NCBI GenBank assembly: GCA_002179805.1
Contig: NAVB01000969.1
Coordinates: forward strand, 1-37,394
Source of the DNA: Acanthamoeba lenticulata
Lineage: Eukaryota; Discosea; Longamoebia; Acanthamoebidae
Direction: 5' to 3'
Length of the DNA: 37,394 nt
The first letter of the stretch is position 1, and each line of letters starts with the position of its first letter. Under the pieces are notes generated by a model that saw only the letters and a program-made list of their open reading frames with translations, had not been told where the DNA came from and did not search any database. Below are positions 18,709 through 28,478 of this stretch, piece after piece. The position numbers and the translations under genes were made by a program.

Positions 18709-20767
18709 TTAAAATTCAAGAGGACGAGGCGGGAAGAGGGCGACAAGGACGTCGCAGAGCGGCCGGCCGTGTTGGCGGCAGCGAGCGAGAGCGGCGGCCT
18801 CGTTGGCGGCGCGCTCCGGCCCGCCCGGGGCGAGTTGCAGCCGCCGGAGGAGGCGCAGCATGGCCACGTTGCCCCGCGCGCAGGCCACCATGAGGGGCGT
18901 GTTGTCCTCCTCGTCGCGCTGGTCCGTCAGCTCGTCCCACTGCGCCGGCGTCACCGCCAGCTTCAATGTTGTCTCTGTCTCTGCCGCCACCACCGCCCCT
19001 TCCTTGGTGGGCGACAAGGGAGGGCACACCGCCGACGCCTCGACGAGGCGCTCGAGCAACTCCACTTGGTCGTGCAGGGCTGCCTCGTGAAGCACATTGC
19101 GGCGGGTCTTTCGTTGTCGATGCGTCACGTTGGCTGGATTACAAGAGGGAAGGGGAAGGGGGAGAGGGGTGAGCACAAGCGAGGTTGACGCTAAGCGAGA
19201 GCGAGTACGCACCTCCGTGCGACAGAAGAAGGAGGGCGGCCTCCAGCTGGCCTTCCACCACCGCTCTGTGGAAGGGCCTACGATCATAAACATCACAGGC
19301 ACAGCATGGTGAGCTCTCCCACTTGATCAAAAGAGTGATGCAGCGGCGGGCGGGCCGAGTGACGTACGTTCCGCCAATAGTATTTACAGAGTCGACGACC
19401 ACCTTGCGCGCGAGGAGCTCCCGCAGCACCTCGACATGTCCGTAACGCGCGGCAAAGTAGAGAGGCGTCTCCCGATCGAGTGCACCCGGATCGGGGAGCG
19501 CGCCGGCGCCCAACAAAACCTGAAAATTGTTTGTTAGTTTGTTTGCGGACGTCAAGGACGAGGACAACGAAGTGGGCGGCGCAGGGCGGCGGCACGCACC
19601 CGCACGACGGAGAGGTGGCCATGGCGGGCAGCCACGTGCAGCACAGAGTCGCCGTAGCGCACGATCGACTCGTACAGGCTCGAAGCGAACCACTCTAGAG
19701 TACACGTCCATGCCAGGGCACGTCGCGTCAGTATACGACAAGCAAAGTAAACGGCGTCATCGCCAGCAAGGTACCGGGATAGGAATAGTTGGGGAAGATG
19801 CTGTTCCGCCACGTGTAGTTGACCAGCGTCGTGACCGTCTGTGGCCATCGTCACCATCCTCGCCCTGGTCAGTTGCGGGTCATCTCCCAAAGGGGGATGT
19901 AACAAACAAAGAGAGGAAAGAGCGGCCACGCACGTCAGGAGTCGAGAGCTGAGCCACGCGAGCAAGCAAGCGCGCCGCAATCCGGGCGTAGCCATGGTGA
20001 ACCGCCCAGAGGAGATTGGGATACACGCGCTCGATCCGCTTGATGGCCGGCAGCTCGACTTTGAAGCCAAAGTCGCCCTCGACGCCCAGCTTGAGCCCAA
20101 AATGTTGATGCAGGCCGCGGGCGGCCTCGAGGCAGCGATGGCGCCACGTCGTAGTAGTGACGCCGCCTTCCTCGCCCTCTGCCGTCGCGACGGCGACGTC
20201 GGGCGATGTTGGGGCGACGAGGCCGGCGTAGAGGCCCTGCCACAGGAAGTTGTCGCCCACGGCTGCGTGCCACCGCTGGCACACGAGGGCGGAGCGGCAC
20301 AGCTCGTGCGGAGGAAGATGGCCCAAGATGAGGCATAGCACTTCCGTAGGCACGTAGTCGAGAGACGTTGTAGTCGTTGTCCCGCTGCTGGCATCGACCG
20401 TGCAGCCGGCCTCTTCGTCGGCCACAGCCACGGTCGGCGGCACGAGGTCGAGCTTGCTGTGGCGCCGTTCTCGCTTCTTTCGCTCCTCGACCGGGAGGGT
20501 CTCATCTGCAAGATCCTCTTTTGCTTCTTCTTCGACCAGTAGGCCATCATGCAGGGAGAGCGCAGCGGCAGCCTCGCAGGCCTTCTTTCGTTTCTTCCGG
20601 AGCCCCTTGACGTGGTCGTAGGTGGTGACCTGAGTGGCATGCCTGCTCAGGATTACGTGGTCGGGGAGCTCATGGTGTGCAGCTTCGACCGACGACTGGC
20701 TTGAAGCCTGCTGCTGAACGGGGACACAAGGCAGAAGAAAAGTAGTAGACTCGAAATCTGCTAACAT
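18709..20767 (-). CDS. F-box protein with C-terminal ankyrin repeats
   Basis: F-box proteins recruit substrates to SCF ubiquitin ligases; ankyrin repeats would bind the substrate. The ATG at 20767 (MLADFESTTFLLPCV) is chosen because a TATA box (TATAAAA, plus 20824-20830) lies 57 bp upstream. Exon 1 (19934-20767) contains a basic stretch (KGLRKKRKKACEAA) and the F-box DYVPTEVLCLILGHLPPHEL continuing CRSALVCQRWHAAVGDNFLW. After an intron the ankyrin units follow: YGDSVLHVAARHGHLSVVR, RETPLYFAARYGHVEVLREL, PFHRAVVEGQLEAALLLLSH, RRNVLHEAALHDQVELLERL and DNTPLMVACARGNVAMLRLL. The protein ends FPPRPLEF, stop 18709-18711. The gene sits between the two related membrane proteins and converges on membrane protein A with 63 bp between them. 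Confidence 0.85.
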
Positions 20768-20823
20768 GCAGCAAGAAGATGGAACGATAAAGTGGAAGTG
20801 GAATTGACTGTATGTGCACTGTA

Positions 20824-20830
20824 TTTTATA
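20824..20830 (-). promoter_or_regulatory. TATA box of the F-box/ankyrin gene
   Basis: On the minus strand this reads TATAAAA (within TATAAAATAC), 57 bp before the ATG at 20767. It supports that start over longer readings of the frame, which lack an upstream ATG. The 20768-20989 spacer is the shared upstream region with membrane protein B. Confidence 0.6.
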
Positions 20831-20989
20831 CAATGGTTGTGGTACACCGTCTGCTTGGTCTTGTTGGTTGCGTTGAGTAAACAATCGCCAAGATCTTTCG
20901 CTCTTGCTTCCCCGATTGTCGACATTTTTGCCGCGTTTTAGAAAAACATATTCTTTGCTTTTTATCTTTTATTCATTTAGTTTTCGGCC

Positions 20990-23648
20990 ATGGCGCAGCG
21001 GGCAGCTGGCGCCGACCTGCTGGCGACCCCGCTGAGCGAGGCACCGCCCCGCAACGAACGCGGACACGTCGAACAGGATGCGGCCCAGCATGTAGAATGG
21101 CTGGACGGGGCGCGAGGTCAGGTTGTTTGGGGCTGGGTGGTCGCCCACACCTTCCGGTTTCTCCTGCCCCGCCCCCACTGGCTCCGCCTCTTCCCGGGAC
21201 AGGCTCAACAACCTGCCACGCGCTCGTTCAGGGTGCCGCCCGCAGCTTGCCTTCTTGTTGTTGTTGCTGCCCTCTTGACCCTTTCTATGGACACAGAAAT
21301 GGATGGACGTGTTTGGCGGCCTTCTACTCGCCACTTCGTTCAACCTCTTCTTTTTCGTTGCGGGCGCTGCCGCCTACATGACGCTCGTGCACCGACGCGA
21401 GCCCGGCAGCAACACGACGTGGTCACTTCTCCTGCACAAGTTTGGTTCGTTCATCTGCAGACGCCTCTTTCGCACCAAGAGGCCAACTGACTCCGTTCAA
21501 ACGGGCGCCCACGAGCAGTGCGATATGTGACAACACTGGCGGTTGGCTGCGTGGCCGTGCTGCCCGTGGTGGGGATCATGACTTGGCATCGGGAGCTCTC
21601 CCCTGAAACAACCACCCTGCAAGACTACGGCAACATGCTCTTCAAGGTGCATCTCCCGGCCCCATCGCCCCCGTTTGATGCCTCAAACCAAGTCTCATCA
21701 TGCGCATGACCATGTTTTTGTTGTTGTTGTTCGAAGGCGATGGGCGCAGGCGGAGGGGATCTGCATCTGGTGTTCCCCATGTTGTTCTTCCTCTGGGCGA
21801 TCTACTTGCCGCTCTTCCGCACCGTGAGGCACTGCCTCCAGGCCGACAGCCAAGCCCCGCCTCGAGTGAACAGCGGTAAGTGTAACAAGGCCCTCGCTCT
21901 CTTGCTCGGCGGGGCGACCCGGGGCGTCCTTCATGAGAGAAGACAGCATCCTCATCGTCATCGCCGCATGCACCCGCAGACGGACTTGACGCCGACGCGT
22001 ATCAGACGCTCGACAACCTGTCGTTTGGGTCGGTCATGACGATGGTCTTCTTTGCCGCCGCCACGCCCGTCTTCATCCTCTGGACATGGCTCGGTGAGTC
22101 CTCCTCCCTTCTTCATCGAGCGTGTAGTGCAGCGCATGACAACGGCCTGACGCTGACCGGTCGGTCGTCCAGGTCTATTGGTGGGAAGCCTCGTGGTGAT
22201 CGCGTTCCTGATCCCCGGCCTGCTGATGGCCTTGTGCAAGCAGTGCAACCGCCGCCGCGAGCAGAGGGACTGGGTGCTGCACGTCATCCTGCGCCTGGTG
22301 ACGCTCCTGAGGCGAGCGGGCGGCCACACGAACGCGCTGCAGTTCTTCCTGGCCTCGACCGCGATCCCGCTCTTCCTCCTCGGGTGGAGCGGCCTCTACT
22401 TTGGCTCCTCGGTCATGGCCACGGGCGTGCTGCTCATCTACGGCGCCCCGTTTCTGTCCGCCTATCTGCGCCTGCCCAGCGACCTCTCGTTCGAGCTGCC
22501 CTTCTGCTGGCCTCGAGGCCCCAAGCGCAACCCGTCCCACTTCGACGAGGCGGACGGCCCCGCCCAGGCCTCGTTCAGGCTCTGGTTCGCCGTCGAGGGT
22601 GCCCGCCTGAGCCTCAAGGGCCGGATCAACACGGCCGTGGGCTGCCTGGCGGCGATCGTGGCGGGCCACATCACCTTTGTGGGCGCGCTCGACGTCGTGC
22701 ACCCGAACGTGGTGCCTGCCGCGGCGCCCCTCCTGGGCTACTTTTACGTGGACCTCAACCAGAGCTACGGCATCTACTGCCTGTCCTTCCTCTCGGCCTC
22801 GGCCTTTTACATCTTTGGGTTCATGTACCTCCTCTACGAGAAGCAGGGCCGGCTGCCCTGCACCAAGAGCTTCTTTGCGCGCCGCCGGAGCAACCTCTTC
22901 ATTGTGGCCTTTGCCATCGCGGCTCTCGTGCGACCTCTCCACCGCAGTGGCCATGGCCACGACCCCCACTCACGCTTGCTGATGGCTCACCTGTGCCGTC
23001 CTCTTCTTCAGGTATTCGTGCGTCTGACGCTCCCCGGCACCAAGTGGAAGTGGATCATCGTTTCGCCATCGCTCATCACCTACTCCACACGCCTCCAGCG
23101 CGTCAGCTTTGCGTATGACGCGTCGTACCCTCGAGCGTCACTGCACCGTGATGCTCCGCGTTCTTGCTCACTTCTCTGTGACTACTCGTGGTCCGCGCAG
23201 GTTGGGCAACTGGTTCGTGCTGTGGCTCTCCATCCAGTTCTGGAAGTACATCGCCGGCGACGAAACATCCGGTCGGCGTGCTGAAGAGGTCTCCTCAACC
23301 GCCAGCCCGCCGCTCTCCCCGCGCCTCCTCTTCTTCGTGTTCATCACGCACACCTCCTGGGAGTACCTCTTGGTGAGCTTGTTGCGCACGACCGACCTCC
23401 ACAACGTTCTCCCGTGGGCCACCCAGATCGTACGGCCCCACACGTATTGCTCTTCGTTTCGTTCTATCTCGTGGTCTGTTGCGTGCTTACCCCAAGATCA
23501 AACTGCACACCTGCAGGTGTTGCTCAACGTACTGGTGGCAGGCCTTAGCTACGTGTCTGGCTGGCTTCTTGCCGCCTACGCGCCAGAGGGCCCCGGCACA
23601 TCAGAGTCTGAGCGGCACGCCCAACGCTCTGCAGACCTTGACGACTGA
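20990..23648 (+). CDS. Polytopic membrane protein B, unrecognised family
   Basis: About ten exons assemble in phase. Exon 1 reads MAQRAAGADLLATPLSEAPP; then KWMDVFGGLLLATSFNLFFF, RYVTTLAVGCVAVLPVVGIM, GGGDLHLVFPMLFFLWAIYL, SFGSVMTMVFFAAATPVFIL, LLVGSLVVIAFLIPGLLMAL, QFFLASTAIPLFLLGWSGLY, MATGVLLIYGAPFLSAYLRL, INTAVGCLAAIVAGHITFVG, LSFLSASAFYIFGFMYLLY, RSNLFIVAFAIAAL, NWFVLWLSIQFWKYIAG, LLFFVFITHTSWEYLLVSLL and LLNVLVAGLSYVSGWLLAAY. That gives about 12 spans and an acidic cytosolic tail ending SADLDD (stop 23646-23648). Homologous in segment order to membrane protein A (16894-18645). I do not recognise the family. A basic loop KQCNRRREQRDW follows the fifth span. It is likely a transporter or membrane enzyme, but neither is shown. 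Confidence 0.75.
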
Positions 23649-24063
23649 ATGCACCAGCCGTGGTCCCGGCTGCCCATATTCCTGTTTTATTTATTGAATA
23701 AGAGGCTCCCCCAGGGTGTGGGGGTGATTACCACTTCATGATGAGTGCAAAGATGCCTAACCCTTAGTCAAACAGGGTCTAGAAGTCTTTCAGGGGCAGC
23801 AAAAAGGAGAACGGACGGCGGAGGGTGCGGGTTGGGAGGCGGTTTCACGAAGTAGCACCGGTTTCCTTTGGCCCTTCTCCTCACCCTCATGGCCCTTGAA
23901 GTTGCCGCTTCGTCCTGTCTTCACAACTGCTTCCTTCTGGCTTGTGGTGGCCAAGCATAAAAAGCAGGAAAGAAAGAAATTCCTTGCGGGCGCCTTGTTC
24001 GTCTTGTTGTGCGCACACGAGGTCAACAAGGGATGCAAAAAGGGAAGGAGAGCAACGTTACAT
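23649..24063. other. Convergent intergenic region
   Basis: Lies between the stops of membrane protein B (+) and CEBPZ (-). It holds only 3' flanking sequence: an AT-rich block after 23680 (tttatttattgaataa), a short CCCCC/GGGGG inverted element at about 23706-23725 and a poly-purine stretch near 23800. No gene is supported on either strand. Confidence 0.5.
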
Positions 24064-27000
24064 TCACCTCCCACCACGTCGGCTACCGCCACGCTTTCCT
24101 CTTCTCCCGCCTCGGCTTGCGCTTCGCGCGGCGCCGCCCGTTCTGGCCATCTTGCTGCCACCTCGGCCTCCGCGACCGCCCTTTCCACCGATGTTGAAGG
24201 GCCGCTTTCGTTTCTTCGAGCCGCCGGTCGTGGCTTCGTCCTCGTAGAAGTCGCCATCCCTTTTGTTGTTTTTGTTGTTTTTGCAAAGTAAGCAACACAC
24301 CAAGTGTGGAGGTGATCGAGGCGAGGCGGACGTACTTGGACGCAAAGTTGAAGTCGCCAACGTCTTCCTCTTCTCCACTCGCGTTGTCGTCATCGTCGTC
24401 CATATCGAAGATGTCGCCCTCGTCATCTTCATCATCATCGCCGCCCTTCTTCTTGCCTATGCATAGGTGGGGATCGTGAATGTCCATTTCACCATTGGAG
24501 AGGGAAAGGTCTCTCGCGTGGGGGGTGGGCAAACCTTGAGAGGCCTCGCGCTTCTTGGCCTTCTTGATGCGCTCCTCCCACTCCTTCTGCTTGGCCGACA
24601 CCTCTTCACCGCCGGCGCTGTCCAGGATGTGCGCAAACTCGTCCAACGACGCAAAGTCACCACCGCCATCGACCTCCTCCTCCGCAAACTCGCCCTGTTG
24701 CACGCGTTGCATCATCATCATCGTCATAGACATGTGAGTGACCCACACGACTCCTCAAAGTTGGAAAAAAAAGGCCACACGCACGTTCTCCTCGGCCTCG
24801 AGCTCCTGCATGAGCATGTGCTCGTAGAATTCGTCGTTGTCCTCGTTGTCGCTCGGAAGGTCCTCCCTGGTCTCAGCCTCGTCCTCGCTGAAGTCGATAT
24901 CGTTGTAGTCATACTCTCCTGTTTTGGCGCCATCACAGACACAGATCACGAGCAATGTCAGGTCTTTGAGAAGAGGACAGAACGGTTGACTGGTTCTTCG
25001 AGGCCTCGTACCAGTCTCCCGGTCGACCTCGCCCTCAAAGTCAACATCATCAAGCGGCGAGCTGGTCTTCTTTTCGTCGTCGCCAATGAGCCGCGACAGC
25101 ATCTTCTTCTGCGAGAAGAACTTGAAGAAGAACTGCTCCTCATCTCGCACTTTCTCCCTGTTGCGGTCGAGGTTGTGAGACTCTTTCTGTAGTACACAAA
25201 AGGGCGAAGCAAAATTTGGGGGGGGGGCGCACTTGTGCTGCAGGAACTGCGGCCTGTTCACGGGCTCCTTGTTGATCCAATGCGGTACGGTGAGGGGCTG
25301 CATCAGGGAGCCTGTGGTGACCACGCGCGCAAAGGTGAGTGGCTTGCTGACAACAAGCAAAAGAAAGACAAACAAGTTGGCAACAAGGAGAGGAGAGAAG
25401 CCAGCGTACCGCCCTTCTCGCGCTCCTTTTGCTTGGGGTTGCGGAAGGAGAAGCGATCGAGGAAGGCCGTCAACGTGAAGTCCTGCAGCGGGTTGCCCTG
25501 GTAGAAGATGGGCTTGCCCTCGAGCAACATCCCCGCCCACTTGGCGACCGACGGGTGGAAGTGCTTCTGCAACTCGACGAGCTCCCACGTGCAGCTCTTG
25601 TCGGCATTGGCGAATTCGGGTTCCCTCTGTTTGTGAAAATCATAAATAAATCATAAAATTGTAGAAGAGTAATAATGAGAAAAAAGATGATAAATAAACC
25701 CCGGCGCACACACGGGAAGCCAGGGCCGCGCACCTTATGGGGGTCGTAAAACTGTTGCCACGCGCCCTCCTTGTCTTTTTCCTTGACCTCAACCGACACC
25801 TCGGACTCCTTCGCCTTGGAGCCGCTGTCATCCGCGTCCTCAGACACTTGAGCGGCGTCCTCCTCGCTTCCTGCAAGCTCATCGTCCTCCTCCTCCTTCT
25901 CCTCCTTCCCCTCGGCCTCCTTGGCGTTGGCTGCGGACGAGCCCTGGTCGGTGTCGCTGGTCTGCATGGATGTCTCGGCATCGCTGGCTGCCTCTTGCTG
26001 GTCACCTCCCTCGGCGATGGTGCGGCTGACCTCGTGGTTCTCGTTGATCATCGCCTTGAGCTTGGGCTTCCGCTTGATCAACTGTTTACAAATAAACTCA
26101 TAAATTAATAAAGAACAAAGAAATAATAATTGTTAAAAACGAGGGACGGACCTCGGAGAGCATGAGAAGCGCGCCGCAGATGAAGGCGGGCTTCTGGTAG
26201 ACGCTCACTTGCAGCAGTCGCTTGACGAACGCCTTGAGACGAGCGGCGTTGGTGTCGAGCTTCATGGCCTTGAAGAGAATGTTGAGGAAGAGCGGCTGCT
26301 TGGACGAGTTGAACAGCTCCGTGGAGAGCATCTTGCCGTAGAGGGCGCGGTAGAACCGTCGGGCCACGCCTTCCATGCGCTGCCGGTGGGCCTCCTTCTG
26401 CTCCGGGCTCAATTGCTGCGCCTTGGTGGCGTCCTGCTCCTCGTCGGCCTTGGCCTGCGAGAAGAGCAGCTGCAGCAGCACCAGCAGGGCCTGAACGCTC
26501 TTGTTGAAGGTCGTCACGTGCACCATGCGGAAGAGCGAGTTGATGTGCTCTTCGTACTTCTGGTCCGTGCTCGGCGCGAACGGGAACGCGCGGCTGATGC
26601 CTGTAAGGAGCGCCGACAGCATCTTTGTGTGGACTGTGTTTGTTGTTGTTGTTGTGGATCGTGAGTGAGACTGCTCCACTGGCTCAGGAGAAAAGAGAGA
26701 AGAAGACAAGTACCATCCTTGGCCTCGAGGAGGCGCCTGAAGAGACTGAAGTACACAGAAAGCAGCATCGACGCGAGTTCACCCTCCCGGGCAGAGAGGA
26801 CGATCTGGTTCAAAAAGATGACCGCACAATACCTTGATAGTTGGCATGACAAACGACTCGTCAGCTCACACATGTTCAGGCCTCGCGCGAAAGAAAGACA
26901 AGAGGCTCGCGCACGTACTGTGCACGCAAGGAGACGTTGGGACGGTAGAGGAGCGGCTGCACCTCCTTCACCACGGCCAGCTTCATGTTGGGGTGCTTGA

Positions 27001-28241
27001 CCAAGAGGTTGGTCATCAAATACACGATGCTGCTGGAGATCTTCTTCTCGAGATCACCCTATAGAGGAAGAGCATGTCAGGGTTACTGACGTATGCTGTA
27101 GTTAAGAGTGGAGGGAGCGCGTACGAATTTGTTGACCATGAGGGAGAGAAGCGTTCGCTCCTGTTCGGGCTTCTCGGAGAGGAGATCGTAGATGTGCTTG
27201 ACCATCTGCTGTCGGTGCGTGGCCACGGTGTCCTTGACGTTGACTTCGAGGACCTGGATGAACTCGGCGTATTTGAGCTTGAGTTCGTGCTCAAAGTACC
27301 AGTGGACCAGGTGGTCAAGCGTGGCGCCCGGGTGGTCCAGCGGCTGGTCCTTGAAGTACTTGAGCTTGCGGTCGGGCAGGAGATTGGTGATAAACAGATC
27401 CTTGATGGTCTCGCAGGCCATGCTGGCCTCGCGCCTTCCCTTCTTCTTGGCCAAAGCCAACAACGTGTCCAAGTTCTACATCGACCACCATCATCTTCAT
27501 CAGCACCAATCACACAACGAGAGAGTGCGCCATCTAATACTACAGCGGCCAAGGAGGAGAACATGAAGTGCGCACCCGAAGGCAGAAGAAGGGATCCTCT
27601 TGGATGAGCATAGTCATGGCGGCCATCTTATCGGCGCCTGTGCCAGACTTCAACACGGACGTGAGCCACTTGTGATTGCTCTTCTTCGGCTCTGTTTGAT
27701 GAGCGCGTGTGCATGCACGCGTGGTCGTGTGTGTGTGTTAAAAATAAGCAGACCAATAACATAGCAGTCAGGCAGACAAGTGCGTACTCGCTTGGAAGTG
27801 TTCGGAAGCCCGCTGCTCGTAGGCAGCCTTGGCTTGGTTCAGCTTCGTGGTGAGTTGTGCGATCTTAGCCTCGGTCGAGACCTTCACCTGTTCCTCCGTC
27901 AGCTTGCCCTTGTTTCGGGCATGCTTCTTCCGCAACCGTTCCTGCTTGCGCCGCTCGAGCTTCTCGTCGCGCTCCGTGAGCGGTGGCAGAGCCGGTTCCT
28001 TTTCATACCAGGCCCCAAATTGGATGTCCTCAATCTTTGAGGGAAGTCCGTTGGCTCTCTTGCTACGGCTTGCATTAAATTCTGTTTCATTTTCGCTTCC
28101 GGCATCACCGTCGTCATCTTCTTCTTCCTTCACCATGCTGTCTGCCTCGTCGTTGGCGGCCTCCACATCTTGCTCATAATCCGGCTTCTCTACCTTGGGT
28201 CTCCTCCGAGATTTGGCGACCACGAGAGGCTGCTTCGGCAT
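24064..28241 (-). CDS. CEBPZ: CEBPZ / Noc1 (Mak21) ribosome biogenesis factor
   Basis: Noc1/Mak21 escorts pre-60S particles in the nucleolus. About 14 exons are inferred. The N-terminus MPKQPLVVAKSRRRPKVEK (ATG 28241) is basic, then acidic (MVKEEEDDDGD), then coiled coil (KLERRKQERLRKKHARNKGK). The CBF/Mak21 core follows: LDTLLALAKKKGRREASMAC, IKDLFITNLLPDRKLKYFKD, KISSSIVYLMTNLLVKHPNM, QYYAVIFLNQIVLSAREGEL, FPFAPSTDQKYEEHINSLFR, ARRFYRALYGKMLSTELF, FLNILFKAMKLDTNAARLKA and YQKPAFICGALLMLSE. Then come an acidic linker, QQFYDPHKREPEFANAD, LQKHFHPSVAKWAGMLLEG, QDFTLTAFLDRFSFRNPK and DIDFSEDE. The C-terminus is acidic, then a Gly/Arg/Lys tail (SRGGRRGKRGGSRRGGR), stop 24064-24066. Several introns are strikingly AT-rich (about 25630-25700 and 26093-26138). 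Confidence 0.93.
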
Positions 28242-28478
28242 CTTAGGAACAAAATCGCTGCAACTAAACAAAATCTGCGATTTCGATCTCTCGGCCCGAA
28301 CAAAGGAAAAAGGAGGGAAAGGCACAACCCTATTTTCACAATCATTTTTCTTTTACAACAGAAAAATCAGCGCTTCCCGCCAAAGAAAGGACGATAAAAT
28401 CCATTACTTTTAGCAAACAACGTGTGTGTTGCCTGGCGGTGGGGAGGACCTGGTCGAGAAAGGACACTGGTGCTCTCC
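28242..28478. promoter_or_regulatory. Divergent CEBPZ / FG-protein upstream region
   Basis: If the FG gene starts at 28479 this 237-bp spacer is a divergent promoter; if it starts at 28809 the spacer is 567 bp. No TATA box was recognised. A minus-strand frame ending at 28367 is open but unsupported. Confidence 0.35.
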
